From Bacillota bacterium (GTDB lineage Bacteria; Bacillota; UBA4882; UBA8346): a DNA stretch of 64,000 nt. The position numbers and the translations under genes were made by a program. Location: contig JAEYRN010000052.1 of assembly GCA_023435565.1 (NCBI GenBank), positions 3,391 through 67,390 on the forward strand. Reading direction: 5' to 3'. This document shows, one piece after another, positions 7,761 to 16,709 of the stretch. Numbering within the stretch: the stretch's first letter is position 1; each line of letters begins with the position of its first letter. The notes beneath the pieces are model-generated. The model saw only the letters and a list, made by a program, of their open reading frames with translations, searched no databases and was not told where the DNA came from.

Positions 7761-9457
7761 TTGCTTGTCAGTTCCCATATTCCATCCCACTTTTCCGAGC
7801 ATCTGGCTAGTGTCCGTTCTTTAAATACTTCCGCCAATGCCAAGTTAATATCTTTAAATAAATGATGGGCTTGTTCCCAATCGCCGGAGTAATAAAGGGT
7901 TAGCGCTGCGGAGAAAGTATTAATTGATTTTTGTAAATCAATATCTCCGTCATATACTTCTCGTTGGATGGGCCAGTATATTTTGGCTCCAACGGACTTG
8001 CCTTTGACCAAGACCGTATCGATTTCAACAAAAATCAGGCCGTGGTCAGGTACTTCTCGTTCAATATCATCCTTAATGTAGGCTGAAATAATAACAGGTA
8101 CATTGTACAGCCGGGTCAGCCCTTCCAGCCGGGAGGCGGAATTGACATTATCTCCAATTACAGTGTTGGTCATTCGTTCTTCTGAGCCGATATTACCATA
8201 AAAAACATTACCGCCATCGATTCCAACGCCGACTTCAATTAAAACCGCTTGGTAAACCTTTTCTTCAGCTTCGGTAAGGTTGCCTTTTTCGGCGATGATT
8301 TCCTCTTTCTTTTCATACATTTTTTGGCGTAATAATGCGGCGATTTCCTGAATTCGATAGGCGGATAGGACTGCTTGATAGGACTTATTGGCCCCGGAGG
8401 CATTGAAGACGCCGTATACAGCCAACAAAGCGTCACCAATGATTGAACCGATAATACCGTCTTTTTTGATGATTTCTTTAATCGTATAGTCGTAGTGGAC
8501 ATTTAAAAGCTTGATTATATCTGCGCCGAGGGTTTCGGTAATAGAAGTAAATCGTTTGATATCCGAAAATAAGATGGTCAACTCCAGCTGTTTACCTTCG
8601 AGACGAACCTCACGTTCTTGGTAAGCTTTTTCGGCGATATCACGGTTTACAAACTTGCGGAAGATCAGTAATAGACTGTTAATAGAACTGGAAAGGGAGT
8701 TGAAAGCCATTCCCAAGAAGGTAATATCGTCATTAGTCGCTCCCTTTAAATCAATAATCTCTAGTTTTTGGTTTTCAGTCATCTGCATAATTTGTTCGGT
8801 AATAACATTGATAAAGCGGGTAATATGATTTAGCAGAATGATCCCAACTAAAGCGGTAAAAAGGGTTATAAAAAAGATGATAACGGAGATATTCCGAAAG
8901 ATTCTGGTTGATTCGGCATAAAACTCATTATATTCTTCACCACGAATGATATACAAATCCCATTTGGGATGATATTTATAAAGTCCAAAATAGAGGTCAT
9001 TATTATAACGAAATGGCAGAGCTCCTTCCAATATTCCCTTCCTCCGGTTATCACGCATCAAGGCAAGGGTTTTATTATCTTCAAATCGGGTATGTTTTTT
9101 AATTTTTGAAGCCTGGAATTTGACTAAACCGTACTCCTCAATTCCTAAAAAAATTGATTTCTTATTTTTAAATTGTCCGAAAGCATTACGTTCGATATTG
9201 GCGATTGACTCTTGATAGTTATCGTTATATTGGTATATTTCATATTGAGTGTTACAGATGGTATAAATTTCTTTTAAGTCGCGAATTAGTTGTTCACGAA
9301 TGAATTTTACCAATCCGGACCGATTATAGGTTAAGTTAATATAGTTAGAAGCAAAGTTGGATACCAGAATAAAAATGGTAAAAATTAAGATCAATTTGGT
9401 GGTTAATGGAATAATTCTGGTTTTGTTGATTTTCTTTCCAAAAATACGATTATACAT
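7757..9457 (-). CDS. membrane sensor adenylate/guanylate cyclase
   Basis: Encodes 566 residues from ATG 9457, chosen for the TTGGAG site 9 bases upstream. The order is: transmembrane helix (about 21-39), an extracytoplasmic sensor region (40-188) of PAS/Cache size, a second transmembrane helix (189-210), a HAMP-like linker, and a class III nucleotidyl cyclase domain. The cyclase part has ELTILFSDIKRFTSITE with the first metal aspartate (about 299), IIGDALLAVYG with the second, and TVIGDNVNSASRLEGL with the Asn/Arg transition-state residues, so it should be active. A C-terminal helical extension follows. It likely turns an external signal into cAMP (or cGMP). It is coupled by ATGA to the coiled-coil membrane protein. 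Confidence 0.88.
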   Translation of the reverse strand: MYNRIFGKKINKTRIIPLTTKLILIFTIFILVSNFASNYINLTYNRSGLVKFIREQLIRDLKEIYTICNTQYEIYQYNDNYQESIANIERNAFGQFKNKKSIFLGIEEYGLVKFQASKIKKHTRFEDNKTLALMRDNRRKGILEGALPFRYNNDLYFGLYKYHPKWDLYIIRGEEYNEFYAESTRIFRNISVIIFFITLFTALVGIILLNHITRFINVITEQIMQMTENQKLEIIDLKGATNDDITFLGMAFNSLSSSINSLLLIFRKFVNRDIAEKAYQEREVRLEGKQLELTILFSDIKRFTSITETLGADIIKLLNVHYDYTIKEIIKKDGIIGSIIGDALLAVYGVFNASGANKSYQAVLSAYRIQEIAALLRQKMYEKKEEIIAEKGNLTEAEEKVYQAVLIEVGVGIDGGNVFYGNIGSEERMTNTVIGDNVNSASRLEGLTRLYNVPVIISAYIKDDIEREVPDHGLIFVEIDTVLVKGKSVGAKIYWPIQREVYDGDIDLQKSINTFSAALTLYYSGDWEQAHHLFKDINLALAEVFKERTLARCSEKWDGIWELTSK

Positions 9458-9767
9458 ATTAGACTCCAAGTAATTAGTTAACGATAATATATATTGGTAC
9501 ATTACATAAAGTTTACAAATTTTCGTAAAAAGCTCCATAATTATAATAAAGTATTGGTTGGTGATATGCAATGAAAATAATGTAAATTTTTTAAATCTTG
9601 ACAAATAAATTTGAAATTGAATAAAAATTTAAATAAAAGGGAGATATTGAACTAAGGATTTATTGGAAAGAATAAGAAATAATTTGGTTAAAAATGAAGG
9701 AGAAAAGGAATTACGGTGGAATTACATAATCAATGTTTGTTATACGATAATTAAAAGGGAGGATCTT

Positions 9768-10103
9768 ATGATTGTCCGGTCTTGGCATGGAATAGTTCCG
9801 GCTGAAAAGGGTGAGGCGTTCCGCGAGCATTTGCTAATGACTGGTGTAGCCGAGGTAAAGTCAATCCCGGGCAACCTTGGGGCCTATATTTTTAATCAAT
9901 TGCAAGACGGGTGGGACCATTTTTTCATGGTTTCTTATTGGGAGAATTATGATGCTGTTAAGGCTTTTGCGGGGCCAAATCCTCAGATTGCGGTTTGTTA
10001 TCCAGGGGATCAGCGATTTGGGCTGATTTCCGATCCATTTGTATTACACCATGAGGTTCAAAAAATACCTGATAAATTTCCGGAGAATTTCCAACTAGGC
10101 TGA
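9768..10103 (+). CDS. antibiotic biosynthesis monooxygenase-like (ABM fold) protein
   Basis: Encodes 111 residues from ATG 9768, which has an excellent ribosome-binding site (AAGGGAGG). The sequence opens with IVRSWHGIVPAEKGEAFREH, then a PGNLGAYIFNQ strand and FFMVSYWENYDAVKAFAG, which is the layout of ABM/DUF4188-type dimeric ferredoxin-like proteins. Such proteins may be heme-degrading or small-molecule monooxygenases, but many have no known substrate. It is a single gene, divergent from the cyclase operon and convergent with the flavodoxin-like genes downstream. Confidence 0.75.
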   Translation: MIVRSWHGIVPAEKGEAFREHLLMTGVAEVKSIPGNLGAYIFNQLQDGWDHFFMVSYWENYDAVKAFAGPNPQIAVCYPGDQRFGLISDPFVLHHEVQKIPDKFPENFQLG

Positions 10104-10123
10104 GCCGAATTCAATAATTTAGA

Positions 10124-10696
10124 TTAATTTAAGTTTACCTTTCCTAGCTTATGCCCTAAAACAGCTGCCTTATTGAGTACGGTATCCAGTTTTAACACTT
10201 CACCCCGTTTACTTACACCGGCAATAACCATAGTCTCCACTAAATTCATCTCCAAATAACTAAAACTCTTTTCAAAGAATGTTATTACTGGGGTGACAGT
10301 TTTCTCAGTCTCCTCTTCAAACGGAATCACTAAAACACAGGATTTGCCCTTAATCTGCTTTCGGTTTTCGGGACTGTTAAAGTAGACGAAACGGTCAATA
10401 AAACCCTTCATTAAGGCGGTGGGTCCGTACCAGTAAACCGGAGTACCGAAGATGATAACATCACTGGCGCTGATTTTCGGATAGAGATTACACATATCGT
10501 CATTTTTAGGACAGAATTTCCCTTTCCAACAAAGATGGCAGCCATCACATTCCTTGATGATTAGGTCGTTGAGAAAGACTGAATGGACTGCTGCACCCTC
10601 CTTCTTGGCCCCTTCCAGTACTTTTGTAACCAAAATATCGGTATTGCCGTTTCGGCGGGGACTGCCTATTATTCCTAGGATCTGCTTCACTTCCAT
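10124..10696 (-). CDS. NADPH-dependent FMN reductase / iron-sulfur flavoprotein family
   Basis: Encodes 190 residues of flavodoxin fold. IIGSPRRNGNTDILV is the FMN phosphate-binding loop. The compact cysteine cluster CDGCHLCWKGKFC (about residues 51-63), as in iron-sulfur flavoproteins, could bind a 4Fe-4S cluster. FGTPVYWYGPTALMKGFIDR is the second flavin-binding segment. It reduces flavin or a redox partner with NAD(P)H; the substrate is unknown. The ATG at 10696 shares a base with the stop of the upstream acetyltransferase gene (TGATG), showing tight coupling in a three-gene minus-strand operon. Confidence 0.88.
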   Translation of the reverse strand: MEVKQILGIIGSPRRNGNTDILVTKVLEGAKKEGAAVHSVFLNDLIIKECDGCHLCWKGKFCPKNDDMCNLYPKISASDVIIFGTPVYWYGPTALMKGFIDRFVYFNSPENRKQIKGKSCVLVIPFEEETEKTVTPVITFFEKSFSYLEMNLVETMVIAGVSKRGEVLKLDTVLNKAAVLGHKLGKVNLN

Positions 10697-11202
10697 CACC
10701 CCAATAATGAATTTTTAACAAACCATTTATGATCAGCAAGAACCACAGAGACATCAAACTGGCGTTGGGGAGCGGTCCAATATTTTTTTAAGAGCCGGTC
10801 CTTATTATCGGAGACTAAACGAAAGCCATTCCTCTGATAAAAATTAATTGCCCAGTATGCATCGGCCCAAGTACCGATAAGGATTGGGCGTTCGGTAAGT
10901 TTGCATAAATTAGATAAAAGCTTCCCCCCGATTCCTTGGTTGCGCATTTCAGTTCTGACATAGGCGTGCCTGATTAATGTTACGTCAAGTACGGGCTGAA
11001 TTCCCATCACTCCCAACAATCGCTGGTTATGTTCATATCCCCAAAAGCTAACTCCATTTTTGATTTCATGTTGCAATTCAACCATCGGCATGTAAGGTTC
11101 TTTCCAACAATCAGCCGGAATAACTCCTCGGTAAGCTTGGGCGGCATCATTAATTATCTCACAAATAGTTTCAATTTCTTCCGGATTACATTTTCGAATC
11201 AT
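10696..11202 (-). CDS. GNAT-family N-acetyltransferase
   Basis: Encodes 168 residues from ATG 11202, which has a near-perfect site (AAGGAGGG); longer in-frame starts lie inside the upstream gene. The acetyl-CoA loop is visible as RNQGIGGKLLSNLC after strand RHAYVRTE, followed by AINFYQRNGFRLVSD, which is motif B of GNAT enzymes. The start of the gene overlaps the end of the upstream quinone reductase gene by 17 bases. The acceptor cannot be predicted. Confidence 0.88.
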   Translation of the reverse strand: MIRKCNPEEIETICEIINDAAQAYRGVIPADCWKEPYMPMVELQHEIKNGVSFWGYEHNQRLLGVMGIQPVLDVTLIRHAYVRTEMRNQGIGGKLLSNLCKLTERPILIGTWADAYWAINFYQRNGFRLVSDNKDRLLKKYWTAPQRQFDVSVVLADHKWFVKNSLLG

Positions 11203-11806
11203 TTTTATCCCTCCTTCCCGGGAATTGACTGTTAATAATATTACGGACTTCATCAAGCCAGGCCCGGCGTTGTTTACTGTCACTGGAGACGACTACTCCA
11301 AATGTTTTCCGGTAAAAATTCCGGATCCCGCAATAATCAAAAATACAATTTTTCCAAAGCGTCTCTAGGGGGTCGCCGAAGATTGCCAGCTCTCTTTCGT
11401 AAGGAGTATCGGAGGTATTTATGACCACGGCTTTTTCCGCATGTAACAAACCCTCCGGAACTCCGGCGCCGGGATCACCTTCTAAAAATTGGTAAGCCAC
11501 AGCGGAGCGGAAAACCCGATCGATCCAGCCTTTTAATATTGCAGGCGGCTGCCCCCACCAGTTGGGATGAACGATAATAATTCCTTTCACTACAGTCAAT
11601 TCGGAACAGTAGGAGGCGATAGCCGTGTCTAAAGGAGCCGTATTGCTGATTTCAGATTGAGTAATGATCGGTGAAAAGTTTTCGCTGTATAGGTCATGAA
11701 AGATTACATGATAACCGTTGGCTTCCAAGGTTTCCTTAACTACAACAGCGATTGCGTGATTGAAACTACTTGAATTGGGGTGAGCTAAAACCAATAAAAT
11801 GCTCAT
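11186..11806 (-). CDS. flavodoxin-fold NAD(P)H (quinone) oxidoreductase
   Basis: Encodes 206 residues from ATG 11806 (GGAAG site). It belongs to the Flavodoxin_2 family (MdaB/KefF/YwrO type): SILLVLAHPNSSSFNHAIAV at the N-terminus, and VVKGIIIVHPNWWGQPPAILKGWIDRV, whose HPNWWGQPPAILKGWIDR part is the family hallmark. It transfers hydride from NAD(P)H via FMN/FAD to quinones or nitro/azo compounds, giving redox protection. It is the first gene of an operon with an acetyltransferase and an FMN reductase, and is divergent from a MocR regulator 144 bases away, which may control it. Confidence 0.88.
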   Translation of the reverse strand: MSILLVLAHPNSSSFNHAIAVVVKETLEANGYHVIFHDLYSENFSPIITQSEISNTAPLDTAIASYCSELTVVKGIIIVHPNWWGQPPAILKGWIDRVFRSAVAYQFLEGDPGAGVPEGLLHAEKAVVINTSDTPYERELAIFGDPLETLWKNCIFDYCGIRNFYRKTFGVVVSSDSKQRRAWLDEVRNIINSQFPGRRDKNDSKM

Positions 11807-11950
11807 TTTGTCACTTCCATTCAAATTTTTGATGATCGGCCTAGTTAATAGAGATTGGATTTAGTATAATGATAATTAAAAAAATGGTCCGGTTATAGGT
11901 CCATTTTGATATGATCTTTATAATACCAATTTTTTTTAAAGGAAACAGTG

Positions 11951-13345
11951 ATGATGATAAATTTAAAACGAAATACTAAAACCCCTCTTACCCGACAAAT
12001 ATACGAACAGCTTCGCATGCGGATCCTCAAAGGCGATTTAAAAGCGGGAGAACGGCTTCCTTCGTCTCGTGAATTAGCAATTAGTTTAAATGTATCACGG
12101 ATTATCGTTGTAGAAGCATATGAATTGCTAATGGCGGAGGGATTCTTGGAGAGCGTTACCGGCTCCGGAACATATGTGGCTGCCGGGGCATGTTTAAATC
12201 AGCACTTGATACTTCAATCAAATCATATAAATAATTCATTATTAGTAGAAAACTCCATTCATCCTGATTTAATCGATTTTCGTTCCGGAATTCCGGCTTT
12301 GGAATTATTTCCACGTAAAAAATGGGCGTCTATAGCCCATCAGGTGTGTTTGGATGCTCCCGAGACTTTGCTGAGTTATGACCAACCCGAAGGAAGGTTT
12401 GAATTACGAGAAGTTATTGCTGCTTATTTGGGTCAAACTCGCGGGGTGGCATGTGATCCGGGGCAAATATTGATTACTTCCGGTTCGGTTCAAGGACTGG
12501 TGTTGGTAGCTCAAACATTACTTTCACCGACTGTTGCGGTAATGGTTGAAGATCCGGCAAACCGCGATATCCGTAAAATTTTCTCGGCCACCGGCGCACG
12601 GGTTATCCCGGTCACGGTTGATGAATTAGGGATCCGAACAGATCGAATCTATCAGGATATCAAGCCGGGTTTGATTCAAGTTACTCCTTCCCACCAATTC
12701 CCACTGGGAGGCAACCTGCCGATTCAAAGAAGGATTGAGCTGGTTGAGTTTGCCCGAACCACCGGTTGTTATCTGGTCGAAGATGATTATGATAGTGAGT
12801 TTCGCTACCAAGGACCGCCGGTTAGCTCGCTCCAAGGGTTAGATCCGGATAAAGTAATTTATCTGGGCACCTTTAGTAAAATCCTTTTTCCAGCGTTACG
12901 CATCGGTTATTTGGTCGCTCCTTGGGAGTTGGTTGACAAATTTCGCAGTCTGAAGCGGCTCTCCGATATGCATACCAATTCATTGAATCAATTGACCTTG
13001 GCACAATTCATTCGGGAAGGCCATTTGCAGCGCCATATATTTAGAATGAAAAAAGTCTATCAAAAACGCCGGGATGCTCTAATAAATTCCCTTCAATACC
13101 ACTTCCCTGAAGAAGTAAAAATTATCGGAGCGGCAACCGGCCTCCATTTGGTTGCGGAATTTATAAATTACGAATTTAATATAACATTACTAGAAAAAAT
13201 TGCAAAGAAGGGATTAAAGGTCTACCCGGTGGAAAGCCATTCCATGATCAAAGGCTCCCATATCAAACAGTTAATCTTCGGATATGGACATCTTAAAGAG
13301 GAATTGATAGAAAAAGGAATTAAGAGATTTAGAGAAGTATTTTGA
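11951..13345 (+). CDS. MocR-type regulator: GntR HTH fused to aminotransferase fold
   Basis: Encodes 464 residues from ATG 11951 (AAAGGA 7 bases before; a GTG and another ATG lie adjacent). The N-terminal GntR winged helix (LTRQIYEQLRMRILKGDL ... LPSSRELAISLNVSR) is linked to a class I aminotransferase-like domain: LITSGSVQGLVLVAQTL, ATGARVIPV, VEDDYDSEFRYQG, and the PLP lysine in YLGTFSKILFPALRIGYLV. This is the PdxR/GabR/MocR family, which senses PLP or amine ligands. Its divergent position beside the reductase/acetyltransferase operon suggests local control of that operon; the 144-base gap would hold both promoters. All domain landmarks are present. Confidence 0.92.
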   Translation: MMINLKRNTKTPLTRQIYEQLRMRILKGDLKAGERLPSSRELAISLNVSRIIVVEAYELLMAEGFLESVTGSGTYVAAGACLNQHLILQSNHINNSLLVENSIHPDLIDFRSGIPALELFPRKKWASIAHQVCLDAPETLLSYDQPEGRFELREVIAAYLGQTRGVACDPGQILITSGSVQGLVLVAQTLLSPTVAVMVEDPANRDIRKIFSATGARVIPVTVDELGIRTDRIYQDIKPGLIQVTPSHQFPLGGNLPIQRRIELVEFARTTGCYLVEDDYDSEFRYQGPPVSSLQGLDPDKVIYLGTFSKILFPALRIGYLVAPWELVDKFRSLKRLSDMHTNSLNQLTLAQFIREGHLQRHIFRMKKVYQKRRDALINSLQYHFPEEVKIIGAATGLHLVAEFINYEFNITLLEKIAKKGLKVYPVESHSMIKGSHIKQLIFGYGHLKEELIEKGIKRFREVF

Positions 13346-13367
13346 GCAATTTCATACAATTGGCTTT

Positions 13368-14168
13368 CTATCCGAGATTACCGCCAATTCTACTATATAT
13401 TTGTTCCGGCCGCCAGGCAAATTCTTTACCCAAAAACATGCGTCGGGCTTTTTTTGTTTCAATAAATCCATTTTCCTTAAAAAATTTTATGCCTTCCTTA
13501 TTTTCAATAGGCAATGCTCCTTTAGTTGAGAATGAATATTTAAACTTCATCAACTCGATTCCTGCTGTCTTATCTTCGGCGAAAATCAGCCCTTCGCCTA
13601 ATCCGGGCATATAAAATCCTAAGTTTCTGCCTTTTTCCCGATAGAGATAACAATTATGTATCTCATCTGCCAAGAGAGCGCTGCGATCTTCTCCTGAGAC
13701 TTTTTTGTCCAAAGCAAATAATTCAGCCGAACTTTCGATAGTTAACCGGATTATTTTTTCAGATTGGTAATCAATTTTTAGCGGCGCTTCCCTTTCGAAA
13801 AAAACATATTCGGTTTGTTCGAGAAAACCGGCTTTTTTGTATACCGGGTAACCCATTTCGGTTGCAATTAGTGATACCGTTTCACATCCTGAATTCTCAA
13901 GGAACTCTAATAATTGCCGCACGATAAATCCGCCAATTCCTTTGTTCCGGTGCTGGGGTGCAACTATAATATGTGCGAGCCAAGCGGTTTTGCCCCATGA
14001 GATTCCGGTTCCTACCCCGGCTATTTGCTTCTCTTGGATCACTTTTATCGGAGTGCAAAATGGCCTTTGGAGATAGTTAATGTAAACAGGTACTATGTCG
14101 GGCCACCCTTTCGGTTGTAATTCCCGGAGACTTTGGAGATCATTTTCGATAATTGGTTCCAAAATCAT
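13368..14168 (-). CDS. GNAT-family acetyltransferase with C-terminal extension
   Basis: Encodes 266 residues from ATG 14168, preceded by AAGGAGTC. The N-terminal half is a GNAT domain: AWLAHIIVAPQHRNKGIGGFIVRQLLEFL is the acetyl-CoA site and GYPVYKKAGFLEQTEYVFF is motif B. The C-terminal half (about 140-266) resembles the second, degenerate GNAT-like lobe of two-domain acetyltransferases (DUF1248/Eis-like layout), ending in GIKFFKENGFIETKKARRMFLG. It is convergent with the MocR gene, whose stop lies 23 bases away. The substrate is unknown. Confidence 0.85.
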   Translation of the reverse strand: MILEPIIENDLQSLRELQPKGWPDIVPVYINYLQRPFCTPIKVIQEKQIAGVGTGISWGKTAWLAHIIVAPQHRNKGIGGFIVRQLLEFLENSGCETVSLIATEMGYPVYKKAGFLEQTEYVFFEREAPLKIDYQSEKIIRLTIESSAELFALDKKVSGEDRSALLADEIHNCYLYREKGRNLGFYMPGLGEGLIFAEDKTAGIELMKFKYSFSTKGALPIENKEGIKFFKENGFIETKKARRMFLGKEFAWRPEQIYSRIGGNLG

Positions 14169-14267
14169 GACTTGACTCCTTAAGGATGAGTGAAGATAGT
14201 AATATTTTAACATAAAAAATCTGGGGTAACAAATCCGGGGATGAGGGGCCTTGATGATTGTTTACTA

Positions 14268-14524
14268 CTAATGCCGCTCCAGCTGGGGTACCCCGGCATC
14301 TTGTTTCCGGTCAAGATACAATTGGCCGTCCGGCTTGATGAAAGCAACAATCACTTCGGATGGATCGGTTACTCCGTTTTCCCGTAACTTTTGATTTAAC
14401 CATTTCGGGGCCACGCCTGTATCGGCCAAATTTTTTCCATAATCAGTCCGTTTAAAATCAATTCCCTACCGGAAAAAGCATTGGGTTTTTGTCCGTTCTC
14501 AAGTTGGGATTTTTTCAAGATGCT
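14268..14524 (-). pseudogene. DUF421 (YetF-like) membrane protein, C-terminal remnant
   Basis: The minus strand reads ILKKSQLENGQKP...RELILNGLIMEK and, after a one-base shift in the six-A tract near 14439, NLADTGVAPKWLNQKLRENG, then SEVIVAFIKPDGQLYLD to a TAG at 14268-14270. This is the C-terminal soluble domain of DUF421/YetF-family proteins ('ELI.nG...e.nL......wL...L...g......v..A...pdG.ly.d'). The membrane-spanning N-terminus is missing, since an in-frame stop lies at 14525-14527. It is a decayed gene. The call rests on pattern, but the two frames match consecutive parts of the family, which makes it fairly firm. Confidence 0.7.
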
Positions 14525-14629
14525 TTAAAGGTATCTTTAATGTTTAGTTATCATAATTGTGGGAATAATTTAGAAGAAAGATGATTTGGAGAAGACATGG
14601 TACTGGATAAGGGCTAAAGGGGATGCCAT

Positions 14630-15118
14630 ATGCTGCCCGGAATACCAATTGAATATTACTACCCGATCTTTTCATTCTTCATGTTCTCCTTAGCCTACCT
14701 ATTAATTCCCCGGGAGAAGTTTACCAACCTTTTCTGGTTCGGCTTAATCTGGGGCTTTCTATTTAACATCATTTTTAATTTGATTTTTGGCAGTTTATTT
14801 AACTTATTCCGTTATCAACACACTGAAGCGTTTAGTTTTTTAGGTTCCCCTCTCTGGATTAATTTCGCATGGATTTTCGCGGTTATGTTATATCTTTATT
14901 ATTTGCCTCAGGAAACGAAGTGGTACTTATTCCCTCTCTATATTTTTACTTTCAGTGTTGCCAGCGCTGCTTTGGATTTGGTTTTTAACCAGACCGGTAT
15001 GCTTACTTATGCTAACTGGAACCCTTTTTACCGGTTTATTTTTGCGCTGATTTGGTTTTATGGTCTAACCCTACATAGTAAAGCTTTAGCTCCCCCAAAA
15101 ACCCAGGATACAAATTAA
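14630..15118 (+). CDS. CBO0543-like multispanning membrane protein
   Basis: Encodes 162 mostly hydrophobic residues with about five membrane helices and a short hydrophilic tail (PPKTQDTN). A GGGG ribosome-binding site precedes the ATG. The layout, with an early PREKF loop, a tryptophan-rich middle, and TYANWNPFYRFIFALIWFYG near the end, fits the CBO0543 family of small Firmicutes membrane proteins often found next to germination genes. Its function is unknown. It lies 23 bases before the first gerA gene and so may belong to that operon. A relative lies on the minus strand at 21553-22020. Confidence 0.65.
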   Translation: MLPGIPIEYYYPIFSFFMFSLAYLLIPREKFTNLFWFGLIWGFLFNIIFNLIFGSLFNLFRYQHTEAFSFLGSPLWINFAWIFAVMLYLYYLPQETKWYLFPLYIFTFSVASAALDLVFNQTGMLTYANWNPFYRFIFALIWFYGLTLHSKALAPPKTQDTN

Positions 15119-15141
15119 TAAATATAAGAGGGACTTTACGA

Positions 15142-16605
15142 ATGGGCAATTCCCTAACAATCCCCTCATCGATTAATGATTTTATTTCTTTAATCCAAAA
15201 CAACCTCGGGAATCCGGTGGATTTATACTATGAATCTTTCGGAAAACGATCTTTCACGGCCGTCTTTCTTAGTTCGTTCACGGATAAAACCGAACTGCAA
15301 ACCTACCTTATATTGCCTCTCACGAAAATTTGCGCTGAGGAAACTAATCCCACCTGGGATAAGTTATTAACTTCGGTCCCAAAAGGAATTCATTTCCGTC
15401 GGGAAGATATGAGGGAAATCATCAATGATTTATTAAATGGGTTCACCTTGGTTTATCTTACGGGAAGCAAATTTGTTTACTCGTTCGATACCCACAAGGA
15501 AGTAAAACGTCAACCCAGCGAACCGTTGGTGGAACGGACGATCAGAGGCCCTAAAGTATCATTATTGGAAGTTATTGATGAAAACATCCTGATGATCCGG
15601 CGGGCGATAAAAAACGATCAGTTACGGGTTGAGGGGATGAATATCGGGGAAAGAACCCGCACCAAAGTAGCGGTTTTATACTTGGATGATGTGGCTGATC
15701 CCGGTATCGTGGCTGAAGTTCAACACCGCTTATCCGCCATTAATATTGACGGCATTATCGATAGCGGCTACCTGGAACAATTGATAACCGACAATCGCTA
15801 TTCCGTTTTTCCGCTGACCCAAAGCACCGAACGCCCGGATAAAGTTGTGGCCGCAATCTTGGAAGGCCGTATTGCAGTCTTGGTGGACGGTAGTTCCAAT
15901 GGAATTCTAGTACCGGTGACCGTCAATGAACTATATCAAAGTCCTGAAGATTATTACTTTGGTTTCTGGTTCGGCACTTTCCTGCGATTCTTTCGAATCA
16001 TCGGCAATAATGTCGCCGTTGCCCTGCCGGGGTTATATGTCGCCCTGATCGGGGTAAATCCCGAGCTGTTACCGATCAAATTCGCCCTGACCGTAGCCGG
16101 TAGTAGAATGGGGGTGGCGATTCCCATCCTCATCGAATTGCTCGCCATGGAAATCGTATTGGAGATCTTCCGGGAAGGCAGCCTCCGGTTGCCGACCACC
16201 GTCAGCCAAACTCTAGGAGTTACCGCCGGGATTGTGCTCGGCACCGCAGCCGTGGCCGCCGGATTGGTTTCGAATGCGACGCTTGTAGTAGTGATTATCA
16301 CCGCTATTGCCTCTTATTCCGGTCCAAGTTACGAGATCGGGCTTACCTGGCGAATCCTCCGGTATCTATTGATTTTAGCCGCCGCGTTTCTGGGAATATA
16401 CGGTCTATTTATTGCAGGCATTATGATTTTAACCCATGCGGCGCTCCAGAATTCTTTCGGTATTTCATACCTCGCCCCTTGGGCTCCGGTGGAAATTCCA
16501 GCGCTACAGGATACGGTAACCAGACGTCCAATATGGCTGCGCCGCCGTTTGCGGATTTACCATCCGGTTGACAGGTTTCGTTTTGGGAAAAAAGGCGGTA
16601 AATAA
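15142..16605 (+). CDS. gerA: spore germination receptor A subunit (GerA family), copy 1
   Basis: Encodes 487 residues, typical for the GerAA/SpoVAF family, the A subunit of the inner-membrane germinant receptor. A soluble N-terminal domain of about 260 residues (SFTAVFLSSFTDKTELQTY, PSEPLVERTIRGPKVSLLE, then the EGRIAVLVDGSSNGILVPVT stretch) is followed by about five membrane helices (LPGLYVALIGVNPELLP, FREGSLRLPTTVSQTLG, and the SYSGPSYEIGLTWRILR loop). The GerA hallmark E.S.RLP.......G is present. GAGGG precedes the ATG. It leads an A-A-B-C operon. The second copy, downstream, is nearly the same sequence, so this is a recent tandem duplication. Confidence 0.95.
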   Translation: MGNSLTIPSSINDFISLIQNNLGNPVDLYYESFGKRSFTAVFLSSFTDKTELQTYLILPLTKICAEETNPTWDKLLTSVPKGIHFRREDMREIINDLLNGFTLVYLTGSKFVYSFDTHKEVKRQPSEPLVERTIRGPKVSLLEVIDENILMIRRAIKNDQLRVEGMNIGERTRTKVAVLYLDDVADPGIVAEVQHRLSAINIDGIIDSGYLEQLITDNRYSVFPLTQSTERPDKVVAAILEGRIAVLVDGSSNGILVPVTVNELYQSPEDYYFGFWFGTFLRFFRIIGNNVAVALPGLYVALIGVNPELLPIKFALTVAGSRMGVAIPILIELLAMEIVLEIFREGSLRLPTTVSQTLGVTAGIVLGTAAVAAGLVSNATLVVVIITAIASYSGPSYEIGLTWRILRYLLILAAAFLGIYGLFIAGIMILTHAALQNSFGISYLAPWAPVEIPALQDTVTRRPIWLRRRLRIYHPVDRFRFGKKGGK

Positions 16606-16709
16606 TCAGTATTACAATTTTTGGTATGGAGGTAATTGTTTAGGAAATAATAAAACCATAAGTTTTCAATAATACACCCATTATTTAAGCTTTAAAGGAG
16701 TTTTTTATC

